From: Megaleporinus macrocephalus
Taxonomy: Eukaryota > Chordata > Actinopteri > Characiformes > Anostomidae
Length of the DNA stretch: 64,000 nucleotides
Direction: 5' to 3'
NCBI GenBank assembly: GCA_021613375.1
Contig: CM038719.1
Span: forward strand, 39,627,120-39,691,119
Part shown: piece after piece, positions 9,441 to 21,596 of the stretch
How the letters are laid out: each line of letters begins with the position of its first letter
Numbering within the stretch: position 1 is the first letter of the stretch
Notes under the pieces: generated by a model
What the model was told of the DNA's origin: nothing
What the model saw: only the letters and a program-made list of their open reading frames with translations
Databases searched by the model: none
Program-made: the position numbers and the translations under genes

Positions 9441-10039
9441 CGAATATCAGAAGAACAATAAAAGATCTGAAGAACTTTTTGTCATCATCGTCATCATCAT
9501 CACTGAGAGCTGCAGACGCCAACCTTCTATCAAGTACGAAGTGGACTACACAAGTTTAATGTCCAGGTGAAATGACTGAGGATTAAAGTCCACTGGTAGA
9601 CCAGGTAGACCACCAAAACTGCCCACATCAGATAAACAGCACCTATAAATAGCTCAACACTCTGGAAGGACACTCTGGAAGGACTGTGAAGGCTGTGAGA
9701 AGAACATGCTCCCAAAACATTAATCTGTTTAAAAATTAAACTGTTAAAAAATAAGTTTAAATACACTAACTTAATAATAATATCATATAATAAATAATAT
9801 AGTATGATATATTATAATAATTCATACTTGTTATAGTTACTATTAATAATAATTTAATAACTGTGTAATTACACACATAAAAAACAAGTGATGTAGCCAC
9901 TATTACATACTTTTATCTCATGTACTTACATCAAAGTATCTTAATAGTATATTCTGTCTCATGTAATAACATGTTGGGAATGTGCCAGTTTTCCTTACAC
10001 TTTGCTGGCATTTAGTTGAAATTGTTTCAGTTATTAACT
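9441..10039. other. AT-rich single-copy sequence
   Basis: Contains a short (ATC)n run near 9484-9502 and TA-rich text from 9770. Nothing else recognised. Confidence 0.4.
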
Positions 10040-10114
10040 ATTATGTGATGTGATGGTACTAATACAACAACAGCAGATGCCCACTTCCCTAAAATATAAA
10101 ATTTATGCAAATAA

Positions 10115-10203
<89 letters not shown>

Positions 10204-10329
10204 TATATATTCTTGCCATCTTAACTTAGTTTTATAAAGTAATGCATTTCACTTGAATTTCATTATAAAATCACATTTTTAGACTTAATTCTATTTAATT
10301 TCTAAATCATTTAATAGATATTGATGGTG

Positions 10330-10393
<64 letters not shown>

Positions 10394-10451
10394 TTATTTT
10401 AGGGAAGTGGGCATCTGCTCTTGTTGTATTAGTACCGTCACATCACATAAT
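10040..10451. mobile_element. inverted-repeat element with (TA)n inner arms
   Basis: The outer arms 10040-10094 and 10397-10451 are inverted copies of 55 bp with two mismatches by eye (attatgtgatgtgatggtac / gtaccgtcacatcacataat). Inside each arm lies a long (TA)n: 10116-10201 and 10332-10391. The single-copy core is about 130 bases. The structure fits a MITE or foldback insertion in which both inner arms became TA repeats. No transposase is present. Confidence 0.8.
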
Positions 10452-10690
10452 TTTACTTTCAATGTAAATCAATAATATGTATGTAAATAAAATACATGTA
10501 AATCAACAAAATCAGAATTTCTTCCTATTTCTTCACTTTTAATGTAATCAGTAATCAGAATTTTTTCCAAGCTATTTTGGAGCATTTCTATTGGTCCGTC
10601 CATCATAAACATTCCACATGTTGTAAACGGCAGCTGTCATGTTTAAATAATACATAAAAAATCAATGCTACATGTTTTATGATACATGTT
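10440..10690. mobile_element. foldback MITE, right arm
   Basis: cagaattttttccaagctat, tttggagcatttctattggt, ccgtccatcataaacattcc and acatgttgtaaacggcagct match the right arm of the copy at 1648-2050. The left arm is absent or reduced to ttactttcaatgtaaatcaa. Confidence 0.75.
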
Positions 10691-11228
10691 TCTCTATGGA
10701 CCTGTTTCAGTTAATACATGTCTAGATGTAAACACACTGCTTGTTGGTTTGAAAGTGGGAACACTATCTGAATGAAGATATGTCTTCTACTTTGATTGAC
10801 ACTTTGAGACAGAGATTGTTTGTTCTGTGATTGTTATGTTGTTGAGGAGATTATGCATACTTTTACTACTACTGATGTATGTGACCTGTTTCATTTACAC
10901 TATGGCTGTGAAGTAAACTGTAGTCTAAACTACTTCTTTGTCATTAGTTTAACATTAATTTAACATTATATAACTCATGAATTAAATTATGAATTGTTAT
11001 TCAGAATAGTTTAAAAGCATATGCAGTATATCAGTATTTTATCGTTTTATCACGGAGCATATATATATACTGATGGTGAAATTGAAAACCTGTCATTACC
11101 ATCAACAAATATCATTACCATCAGGTTATGTGTTGGTAATGACGTGTTGCGGTTTTCACTTCTTTAAGAAAAAAGCTAGCTAGGCCATGGCTTTGCTAAA
11201 GCTAGTTAAGAGCTAGTACAAGCTGCTC
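10691..11228. other. AT-rich single-copy sequence
   Basis: Around 11080-11135 the motif tgtcattaccatcaacaaat, atcattaccatcagg gives a short local direct repeat. Nothing else is seen. Confidence 0.4.
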
Positions 11229-11268
11229 TTTAAATACACATAAATAAATAAATAAATAAATAAATACA

Positions 11269-11320
<52 letters not shown>

Positions 11321-11380
11321 GTGTAAATGTAATGTTTAGTTGCAAATAAATAAATAATGTGTAAATGTCATGTTTAGTTG

Positions 11381-11420
<40 letters not shown>

Positions 11421-11567
11421 GTGTAAATGTAATGTTTAGTTGTAAATAAATAAATAATGTGTAAATGTAATAATTAGTTATAAATAAATAAATAAATAAA
11501 TAAATAATGTGTATAGTAATGTTTAGTTGTAAATAAATAAATAATGTGTAAATGTAATGTTTAGTTA

Positions 11568-11603
<36 letters not shown>

Positions 11604-11625
11604 GTGTAAATGTAATGTTTAGTTA

Positions 11626-11665
<40 letters not shown>

Positions 11666-11818
11666 GTTTAAATGTAATGTTTAGTTGTAAATAAATAAAT
11701 AATGTGTAAATGTAATGTTTCGTTGTAAATAAATAAATAAATAATGTGTAAATGTTATGTTTAGTTGTAAATAAATAAATAAATAATGTGTAAATGTAAT
11801 GTTTAGTTGTAAAGTACT
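11229..11818 (+). repeat. compound (AAAT)n minisatellite
   Basis: About a dozen blocks of (taaa)n alternate with a spacer of roughly 28 bp (aatgtgtaaatgtaatgttt followed by agttgtaa). The number of taaa units per block varies from 2 to 14, while the spacer is nearly constant. Confidence 0.95.
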
Positions 11819-12449
11819 GTCAAACTGATGTAAACAGTAATGACTCTGAATAAATGGACTCTATGATCAGGAGCAATACACCATTCAGTTACTCCCATTT
11901 ACACACATTAACATGTCACTCCTCACTCATGGCTGCTCCTTTGTGAGTCTTTGTTTCCATGGTTACACCATAAACAAGTGCTACCTTTAAATAGTTCCCT
12001 GCAGAAGTCATACACTGTTGCAGTAATGATGATAATGTTGGGGGATGATAATATATTGCTCAAAAAATACTGCATAGGTACAAATATGAAAGTTTTTATG
12101 AAACTCATATTGTGATCTTTTTCATAAATTGATCACTTTTTAGTATTTTATAGGGGAAGTTTTAAAGTCTGGGTTGGGGACAAGGCCAAAGTAGCAAAAT
12201 ATTGATGTTTAAAACATTATAAAAAATGAAAATCATAATTATTTTGGAGATGCAATGATTGATCTTTTAAATACCTAAAATGTTTGTTTTGTATTAAAGT
12301 AATTTTAACACAAATTTATAACCTAGACATGTAAAAGTTCCCATAATTGAAGAATCACCCCTCTATATTAATATATATATTTATATACAGCCATAAGATT
12401 CAAACAGATAAGGGAATATTTCACAGTCAGTCTGGAAAAGCATGCACGC
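11819..12449. other. AT-rich single-copy sequence
   Basis: No repeat or credible gene seen. Confidence 0.4.
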
Positions 12450-13850
12450 CTCACTCCGCTCACAAAGAGAAAAAAATAAAAGAATGATGAAAATTAAAAC
12501 CTTATAATTTTGTCACTCGGAAGCAGCCATTAAGATGATATTAATTATAATAAATTGCCCTGCGCGGTTAGCTGCTGAAACGAGTGTTTGCACGGGGCCC
12601 CGATTTCATATTTCACCCACATCCCCACCAAATCACATCCAGATGTTGTCATCAGCTTCTCCTTCCTGCTCCCTACCATCCAATTCCCACCAACCGATGG
12701 AACGTGACACTTTCCCTGGAAAATACCATAAAACACAGAAGTAAATGTACAGCTATTTCCTTTCATAAATTCTTTGGCCCTCTCGGCCGTACGAGCGCGA
12801 GCCCTCATGTACATATATTTTAAGGAAAAGCAATAGCGGTGGCTCGCAGTAAATCGGCGGCTGACAGCTACCACTGGGCTTTGGTGCCGTACCTGGGCGC
12901 GGGTGATTTATGAGGCCCCGCCGAGCTCCGTTTCGCGCGTGTAATTCCTCCTCCCGGCCTGTCGGCGGACCACGTTCCTCCCCTCCGCCGAGACGGATGA
13001 AGGGCTTGTGTCTGTTCACATGTCCTCCAGGTCCATCAATCGTCAACCCCCCCATCTAAACGGCCGACACTCTGTTGACAAACCCTTCGGTCGTAGGTTC
13101 TGGTCCCCAAAGAGCGGGACAGTTCTGCTCCTCTGGATTGGTTAAATCTCTGACTGCTGGGACGGGGTTGTTAAAACTGACCCAGTTCGCCGATCGGGCT
13201 CGTCCAATCACGTTGGCCCCGAGTATATGATCAGTTAAACCTCAGCGGTCAGTGGTCAGCTATAAATTTCTATATATGTGTGTATATTTGCCTCTTTTTC
13301 CATTTTTCCCCCAAAATCCCACGTAGGCACATAAATTAGTGGCTTTAAACGCCGCTGCGAGGGTCCGGATCGGGACCGGGGTATTAAATTCGCTAGCACC
13401 GCCGCAGCTGGACCGGAGCCGCCATTACAGCGATTGACCCCTCGTAAATACACACCTCTTCAAAGAGCGCCGGGGAGCATGACATCACTTCCCCGGGACG
13501 AGATCAGAGGCGCGGGGGCCGCGTGACAGCCGCTAGGCCCTGTTAGCGCACTGAGCTAATTGCGTCCCTCGTCCGCGAAGCTGCCTGCGGTTTTTTCGGG
13601 CGGCCGCCGGGCTGGGCCGCGCCAGGCCCACTCAGCTGTGAGCGCTGGGATATCCGCACCGTAACGGTGGGGTGGGGGGGGGTATTCGGGGCGGATGTTC
13701 GGAGCGATGGGAAGCTCAGAGGGGAGCACTGCAAATCTCAGGGAGGCAGGAAGGAGCTCAGCGTCTCGCGGTCAATCACAGGCTCGCGCTGAGAGCTCAG
13801 CGGCTTGACCAGCCAGCAGAAGTTTGGGGACAGCCTTTTAGAGAATGCAA
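12450..13850. promoter_or_regulatory. 1.4-kb clean GC-rich block, candidate regulatory cluster
   Basis: The longest repeat-free, CpG-containing stretch in the first third of the window. It mixes AT-rich islands (cctttcataaattctttggc; cgtaggcacataaattagtg) with GC-rich ones (gggcggccgccgggctgggc). Overlapping open frames on both strands (60-109 codons) share no family signature and reflect GC content. A conserved non-coding cluster or an unrecognised CpG-rich exon are the alternatives. Confidence 0.4.
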
Positions 13851-13984
13851 CATATTGATAAGTTTCTATGCATTTAATATGTGTGTTGTGCTCGTACACA
13901 GCTGGAAAACATTAGTTTTAATATATAATATTAATATATACTTTTAATATATCATCACTGGCCAAAGAAAACATGAATCTCAGT

Positions 13985-14310
13985 TTTGTTGATTTTTATT
14001 TTTTTGCATCATCTGAATGCAGCAGTTGCTGTTTACATTGTATGAAAATATTACGACTAATGGACCAATAGAAATGCTCCAAAATAGCTCGGACAAAATT
14101 CTGGTTCCATTGACTTGCATTAAAAGTAAAGACGGTTTTTGTTCTCTCCTGTAAAGTTGCCATATTTAGTTGCCATGTTTAGTTAGTTTGTTTGTTTTTA
14201 ATTGTTTGTTTGTTTTGAATTAAGTATACTCCAAACATTTTTTGTTCTCTCCTGTAAAGTTGCCATACTTGTTTTTCATTGGATAGCATAGATATATCGT
14301 CCAATCATTT
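13985..14310 (+). mobile_element. foldback MITE, left arm with an internal insertion
   Basis: gcatcatctgaatgcagcag, gtttacattgtatgaaaa, taatggaccaatagaaatgc, tccaaaatagctcgg and ttctggttccattgacttgc follow the left arm of the family. The central hairpin motif cattggatagcatagatata, tcgtccaat is retained at 14278-14306. Between them lies an insertion (about 14170-14238) with a ~30-bp flank duplicated on both sides. Confidence 0.8.
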
Positions 14311-14439
14311 TTTAGCTTATTAAATCTTAATGAAGGTTAATAAAACAGTTACAGTTAAATGCTTACTAACTTAATTGAAAAGTAATACTTTTTACTGTAC
14401 AATAATTTAATGATTTCACTCCGTTCAAGTTTTATGTGT

Positions 14440-14835
14440 GTAATTGTGTTTATTGTTAATGCATGTTTTGTTTGTTTGTTTTTATTTACTTTTTAATTGT
14501 TCTCTGTTTTGCTGTATGTACTTTTCTTTCTTGTGCTTTTTTAATTCTTCTCTTCACACATTATGTAAATGCTTTGTTTGTGTGTTTGTTTATTTGTTTC
14601 TGTTTATTACATCATGCTTGTATTTCTCTAGTAACTGGAACTGAGTTATGAGGACGGTCTGCTCCTCTCGGGCTGGACCGGCTCCTCTGTCGGTTCTCAG
14701 TATCTGTATCTGAGAAACACTGCTTTGTGGAAGCTTCAGTTTAGATTTGTTTACCTGTTTTTCTAAAACATGCTTCATACGTGCATTCATGATTTGTTTG
14801 TTTTTGTTTTCCATTAAAGGCATTTCATACATTTG

Positions 14836-14917
<82 letters not shown>

Positions 14918-15880
14918 TTAAGATACTCTATACCTGTATGAATGTGTTGTGTGTTTGTTTATTTTTTTGCTGGTTTATTAAAGACACACAACACCTTTGA
15001 CCCACATACTCCATACAAATGTTTTTTAGTTTTTTTTTTAATGACATCATTATGAATACATAGGTGCATGTTTTGTTTGTTTATTTATTTTGAATTGAAT
15101 ATACCGCATAAATGTGTACATTTTGTGTTTGTTTATGTGTTTGTTTGTTTATAATTATAGATAGTCCATAAATTTGTTCATCTTTTTATGTGTTTATTTG
15201 TTTGTTTGTTTTGAATTATAGATACTCCTTATATTTGTACGTCATGTTTGTTTGTTTATGCGTTTGTTTGTTTGTTTGTTTGTTTAAAGTTATAGATAAT
15301 CCATAATCCATAGTTTGTTTGTGTTAATTTGTTTGTTTTGAATTAAGTATACTGCAAACATTTGTACATGTCATGTTCGTTTGCTTATGTGTATATTAGT
15401 TTGTTTGTTTTGAATTAAGTATACTGCAAACATTTGTATATGTCATGTTTGTTTGTTTGTTTAAAATTATAGATAATCCATGAATGTATTCATGTTTAGT
15501 TAGTTTGTTTGTTTTTAATTGTTTGTTTGTTTTGAATTAAGTATACTCCAAACATTTGCACATGTTATATTTGTTTTTTTATGTGTTTGTTTGTTTTTAA
15601 TTATAAATACTCCATAAATGTGTTCATTTTTTGTTAATTTGTGTTTATTTGTTTGTTTGTTTTGAATTATAGATACTCCATAAATTTGTTCCTGTTATTT
15701 TTGTTTGTTTATGTTATTGTTTGTTTTGAATTATAGATACTCTATACATTTGTACATCTTATGTTTGTTTGTTTATGTGTTTGTTTGTTTTGAATTATAG
15801 ATACTCTATACATTTGTACATCTTATGTTTGTTTGTTTATGTGTTTGTTTGTTTTGAATTAAGGATACTCTATTTCTTTA
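14440..15880 (+). repeat. TGTTTGTT-rich minisatellite, ~65-80-bp unit
   Basis: From about 15090 to 15880 some thirteen units combine (tgtt)n with gaattatagatactccataa or gaattaagtatactgcaaac and then atttgtacatgt. Unit length varies with the (tgtt)n part. From 14440 to 15090 only the TGTT-rich character persists; GC-richer single-copy sequence lies at 14640-14720. Open frames here are repeat artefacts. Confidence 0.9.
14839..14914. repeat. (TA)n microsatellite
   Basis: 76 bases of pure TA within the TGTT-rich zone. Confidence 0.98.
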
Positions 15881-16139
15881 TACATGTTGGCTTGCTTTGT
15901 TTATATTCCATCCTCAACTTTTCCTAAACATCTTATCTTTTATCTTTTTCTTTTTAATTTTTGTTTTAATTGAGTTTCATACAGACTCGTACAGGTTTAT
16001 GATTTGTTTATTATTTATTTCCTTCTCAATATTCTTTTAGTTTTCGTGTATGTGTTCTTCTTTCTTTCATTTTCAGTGTTTATTTCTGTATCTGTTTATT
16101 ATTCCCTTCTTCATATTATTTTTAAAGTTTCGCCAAAAC

Positions 16140-16221
16140 TTCACTGCTGTGGTCACTCGGCCGCACACACTGTGTGAAATGTTTGATCTCTCAAGTGCAC
16201 GAGCCCCCCTAAGGTCAAGAA

Positions 16222-16253
<32 letters not shown>

Positions 16254-16640
16254 ACACCTCTCTTTCGGTCACTCAGAGAATTAGACGTGCATTAGATGGC
16301 CACACAGCACGTGGAGCGGCCGGAGAGTGGGCGAGAGCGGGGGAGAGAGAGAGAGTCGTAAAAACGGATAAAAGTGGTCCGGCGTGAGCTGAACTGCGGC
16401 ACTGTGACCACCTGCAGCCCTAAATTGGGCAATTAGAGTAGCAGAGTTTTTTAGTGGGTAATGCTTAGTAATGAGTTCAACAGTGCAAAGCCTGAGAGAG
16501 CCCACCCTACAGGCTGCCCCCCACACACATACACACAAGAAACCTCAACTCATCAGCCCCTCCCCTCCACGTCCCTCTATCTGTTACTAACGCTGACGCT
16601 CAGCAGCCTGAACACAGAGAGACGCACCAGTACAGCCTTT
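16140..16640. promoter_or_regulatory. clean block with (GT)n, candidate non-coding element
   Basis: Non-repetitive except for (GT)n at 16222-16250 and a short GA run. The part 16410-16480 (aaattgggcaattagagtag) has the look of conserved AT-rich enhancer DNA, but that is only an impression. The preceding 15881-16139 is T-rich without features. Confidence 0.3.
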
Positions 16641-16684
16641 CTGACTCCTCATAGATCAGATATCAAAACATCAGATATCAATCT

Positions 16685-18195
16685 TTATTAAAATAAATAA
16701 TAATGATATCATTCTTATTAGATACTTTTATAGATACTAAATATACTACCATTTTTATTAGATACTTCTTATAGATACTAAATATACTACCATTCTTATT
16801 AGATACTTCTTATAGATACTAAATATACTACCATTCTTGTTAGATACTTCTTATAGATACTTAATATACTAACATTTTTATTAGATACTTCTTATAGATA
16901 CTAAATATACTACCATTCCCATTAGATACTTTTTATAGATACTAAATATACTACCATTCTTATTAGATACTTTTTATAGATACTAAATATACTACCATTC
17001 TTGTTAGATACTTCTTATAGATACTACATATACTGACATTCTTATTAGATACTTCTTATAGATACTAAATATACTACCATTCTTATTAGATATTTCTTAT
17101 AGATATTAAATAACTACCATTCTTATTAGATACTTCTTATAGATACTAAATATACTAATATTCTTATTAGATATTTCTTATAGATACTAAATATACTACC
17201 ATTCTTATTAGATACTTCTTATAGATACTAAAAACATAGATACTATAGATACTAAATACAAAATATACTTTCATTCTTATTAGATACTCCTTATAGATAC
17301 TAAATATACTACCATTCTTATTAGATACTTCTTATAGATACTAAATATACTACCATTTTTATTAGATACTTCTTATAGATACTAAATATACTACCATTCT
17401 TATTAGATACTTCTTATAGATACTAAATATATTACCATTCTTATTAGATACTTCTTATATATACTAAATATACTACCATTCTTATTAGATAGATATTATA
17501 TATACTAAATATACTACCATTCTCATTAGATACTTCTTATAGATATTTAATATACTACCATTTTTATTAGATACATATTATATATACGAAATATACTACC
17601 ATTCTTGTTAGATACTTCTCATAGATATTAAATACACTAACATTCTTATTAGATACTTCTTATAGATACTAAATATACTACCATTCTTGTTAGATACCTC
17701 TTATAGATACTAAATATACTACCACTCTTATTAGATACTTCTTATAGATACTAAATATACTAACATTCTTGTTAGATACTTTTATAGATACTAAATATAC
17801 TACCATTCTTATTATATACTTCTTATAGATACTAAATACACTATCATTCTTATTAGATACTTCTTATAGATACTAAATATACTACCATTCTTGTTAGATA
17901 CATATTATATATACTAAATATACTACCATTCTTATTAGATACATATTATATATACTAAATATACTAACATTCTTATTAGATACTTCTTATAGATATTAAA
18001 TATACTACCATTCTTGTTAGATACTTCTTATATATACTAAATATACTAACATTCTAATTAGATACTTCTTATAGATACTAAATACACTACCATTCTTGTT
18101 AGATACTTCTTATAGATACTAAATATACTACCATTCTTATTAGATACATATTATATATAGTAAATATACTACCATTCTTATTACATACTTCTTAT
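16685..18195 (+). repeat. 41-bp satellite array, ~36 copies
   Basis: The unit is 41 bp: ctaccattcttattagatac then ttcttatagatactaaatata. Spacing of accatt is 41 where checked (17352 and 17393). Variants swap cttctt for atatta and cttatt for cttgtt. One disrupted spot lies near 17225-17265. Confidence 0.97.
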
Positions 18196-18905
18196 AGATA
18201 CTAAAGATACTACTGTACTTGTAGATACTTGAAGATACTAAAGATACCATTATCTGTGTAGATACTTGTAGATACTAAAGATACTAATATACTTCTAGAT
18301 ACTATCGGTAAGTAATATACCTGTAGATACTTGTGGATACTAAAGATACTACTGTACTTGTAGATACTTGTAGATACTAAAGATACCACTATACTTGTAG
18401 ATACTTGTAGATACTATTGGCAAATAATATACTTGTAGATACTTGCAGATACTAAAGATGCTAATATATATGTAGGTACTTGCAGGTACTAAATATGCTA
18501 ATATAGGTGTAGATACTTGTAAAATACTGTAGATAATAATATAATTTTGATACTAATGATAATAATATACTTTTGATACTAAAGATACTAACATACTTGT
18601 AGATGCTTGTAGATATTAAGAATAATAATATACTTATATATACTTGTAGATACTAAACATACTAATATATTTGGAAATACTTAGAGATACTAAAGATAAT
18701 AATATACTTTCGATACTAAAGATACTAATATGCTTGTAGATACATGTAGATATTAAATATACTAATATACTTGTAGATACTTATAGATATTAAAGGTACT
18801 AAGATACTTGTAGATAATTACATATACTAAAGATACTAATATACTTGTATATACTTGTTAATAATGAATATACTAATATCCTTGTAGATACTTCTAGATA
18901 ATAAT
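18196..18905 (+). repeat. ~37-bp satellite related to the 41-bp array
   Basis: Units read actaatatacttgtagatac, ttgtagatactaaagat, with length variation. They share the tagatact...tagatacta skeleton with the preceding array and follow it without a break, so both probably descend from one ancestor. Confidence 0.9.
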
Positions 18906-19107
18906 CTAATAATAATAATGAACATTTTTAATTTGAAGAAAAGATCAACAGTGCGGATCTACATGGTGTACACATACCTTTATTGTAATTGGAAGAAATC
19001 AAAATTCATATTATTTACTTTTTTTTCTTCAAAAATATCCCAGGGCTTGTGTTTAAAAAAACAAAAAAAACATTTGGACTGCCCAATGTGTGGTCAGTGA
19101 GTATGAA
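18906..19107. other. single-copy spacer
   Basis: AT-rich, nothing recognised. Confidence 0.4.
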
Positions 19108-19425
19108 TAGAGTAAATAGTGCTTTTTCATATGTCAGTGTGTTTATTTAACCCTTTCCAAGCTTCTCCTAAACAACCCAGTATTATCTACAGTTCTCATC
19201 TAATACCTGCTTTGACTGCTCAGTACTTCATTAAGCTAAATCAAGATTACTGCTGAAGGAACTGAACACATTCATACAGTGTCTGGGGCGTCCAGGAGAA
19301 ATCTGGAACCTAACTTTGTTCTTCAAACTGGAGCTCAAGATCTGATCTACTTCTCTCACAATAACATATTCATGTTACTTTGTATTGTAGGTATGATTAT
19401 TTACATCAGTTCTAATCAGATCGGA
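19108..19425. mobile_element. Tc1/mariner-type non-autonomous repeat, copy 1 (partner 32105-32410)
   Basis: Long near-identical match with 32105-32410: ccctttccaagcttctccta, aacaacccagtattat, ctgctttgactgctcagtac, ggaactgaacacattcatac and ctggggcgtccaggagaaat. Only the internal part is present here. The copy at 32 kb has a recognisable end motif. Confidence 0.75.
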
Positions 19426-19499
19426 TGTTCTTACTGGTGAGAATTTAAAACAGTAGTGAAACTTATTCAGTTCTTATTCAGATGGTTCTCTAAGGACTC

Positions 19500-19770
19500 G
19501 TTAGTGAAAGAATGGGTATTTTTTTCAGAATGATGAGGTATATGCAGAACCACTCTATGATTAAATTTCATGAAAAATGTGTTGTATATGTTTCTATATG
19601 GAACTTGACATCATAACAGAAGCTTTAGTGATGCTACATAAACTGTTTTCAAAAATGGTTCTGCAGGAAACCATGTAGAGCCATTTTTATTATGTGAAGA
19701 ACCATTTAACCATGAAGATGGTTTGTTTAGAGTTTATGGTTTTATATAGAATTAGACTGTAAACCATGAT
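19500..19770. mobile_element. MITE-like repeat with gaaccat / atggttc motifs
   Basis: Several inverted short motifs (ggttctgcag, gtagagccattttta, gaagaaccatttaaccatga, agatggtttg) resemble a fish MITE family built on ggttct/agaacc. A related sequence lies at 31480-31640. The family call is tentative. Confidence 0.4.
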
Positions 19771-19966
19771 AAGTTGAGTCTACTCAATATAGGGCTATTC
19801 GAGGAAACCTGTCACCTCATATGAATTAATAATAATGAATATGAGTGAAATACACTTACATTATAAGCTTAGTAAACTTAGTATAAATCATACAAACTTG
19901 CAAACACTAAAACTTTTAGGTTTAAGAAACTACAACAGTGTATTCTTTACAACAGCAACACAACAG

Positions 19967-19968
<2 letters not shown>

Positions 19969-20008
<40 letters not shown>
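19969..20008. repeat. (TA)n microsatellite
   Basis: 40 bases of pure TA. Confidence 0.95.
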
Positions 20009-20012
<4 letters not shown>

Positions 20013-20094
20013 CAACATATGCAATGGAAGTATATGAGTTAATAACAGAAAGATACAGAACATTTTAATTTAAAATTTTTGAATTTGAATTTTA

Positions 20095-20432
20095 ATAATA
20101 ATATACTTGTAGATACTAAAGATAATAATATACTTCTGATACTAAAGATACTAATATACTTGTAGATACTAAAGATAATAATATACTTGTAGATACTAAA
20201 GATGCTAATATACTTGTAGATACTAAAGATAATAATATACTTGTAGATACTAAAGATGCTAATATACTTGTAGATACTTGTAGATACTAAAGATAATAAT
20301 ATATTTGTAGATACTAAAGACAATAATATACTTCTGATACTAAAGTTGCTAATGTACTTGTAGATACTTATAGATACTAAAGATAATGATATACCTTCAA
20401 TACTGAAGATACTAATATACTTGTAGATACTA
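20095..20432 (+). repeat. outlying block of the ~37-bp satellite
   Basis: taataatatacttgtagata, ctaaagataataatatactt repeats match 18196-18905, but lie 1.2 kb away across single-copy and transposon sequence. A 94-codon minus-strand frame (20039-20323) made of repeating SIYKYI is an artefact. Confidence 0.93.
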
Positions 20433-20629
20433 ATGAAATATATGAGCTAATAACAGAAATAAAGAGAAATTCTTAACTAAGCTAGGAATTCTGGGTAACT
20501 CAGTCCCCCATATTCTCTTAGCTTATTTTTTAATTTAATTTTTAAATTGAATTTAAAATGCTTTTAAAATTAAAAATTTTCAACCAGATGGTACAAACAT
20601 TAAGTGACTGCTGAGCAACTAATATAACT

Positions 20630-20631
<2 letters not shown>

Positions 20632-20703
<72 letters not shown>
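20632..20703. repeat. (TA)n microsatellite
   Basis: 72 bases of pure TA. The 200 bases before it are AT-rich with a short palindrome (aatttaatttttaaattgaa). Confidence 0.97.
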
Positions 20704-20705
<2 letters not shown>

Positions 20706-20719
20706 ATCAGACTGGTCCT

Positions 20720-20874
20720 TCACTAATCCCCCTCTATTCCTGACCACCCCGCAGGCCCCCCAACTCCTTCCTTCCTTCATTTTCATCTAGCACTAAGATT
20801 CTCTTAGTAACGAACATAACCCCCCCACCATCACCACTCTTCTAATTAAGATTTCTCTCACCTCCTCTTATGTT

Positions 20875-20915
<41 letters not shown>

Positions 20916-21400
20916 CCTTCCTCTATCTCTCCCTCTCTCTCAACCCCGAGCGCCCAGCATGTTCTGAAAACTTCTGTTGCCCTGACAAGAAATCAATGGT
21001 GTCCGTGCGAGGGGTGGGGGTGGTTGGGGGGTGGGGGTGGTTGAGAGGGCTCAGGTATTGGATTTTCAGGTGGGCCCCCAGGTGCCCCGGTCTGCGCCCG
21101 TTAGCCCGTTAGCCCCCGCCTGGCTCCACAGCGCCCCGTCTTTGGCTCCGGGATAAAAATGTCAAGCGCTAATAGGTTCCATTGTGATTAGCCGAGAGAA
21201 AGAGTTTCAGGAAAAAAAGAAAAAAACCCTCAGTAGGAAACGTGTTCGAAACAATCTTTACAAGGTCTTAGCCCACCCCTCGCACACACACACACACTCG
21301 CACACACACTCGCACACACCTCCTCCTCACACTTCCTTTATTTCTATTTTTTCTCAGCTTTCCTTCTGGACGTCGAGGGACCGCAGTTAATAAATAAATA
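20720..21400. promoter_or_regulatory. clean mixed block with (CT)n, G-run cluster and (CA)n
   Basis: Contains (CT)n at 20879-20912, a G-rich cluster at 21010-21045 (ggggtgggggtggttggggg) and interrupted (CA)n at 21284-21320. The rest is non-repetitive and moderately GC-rich, for example gcccgttagcccgttagccc. It is a candidate for regulatory sequence. Confidence 0.3.
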
Positions 21401-21475
21401 AATGCTGAAGGAGAAGAAAAAGTTTCTGTCAATAACGAGAAAGAGCGCAAGAGTGAGGAGGAAGGACCGGCCGCC

Positions 21476-21476
<1 letters not shown>

Positions 21477-21511
<35 letters not shown>

Positions 21512-21524
21512 GGAGAGAGAGAGA

Positions 21525-21596
<72 letters not shown>

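Noticed and set aside
16685..18195. CRISPR-like array of regular repeats
   Set aside because: Repeats are contiguous 41-bp satellite units with no unique spacers, in eukaryotic DNA.
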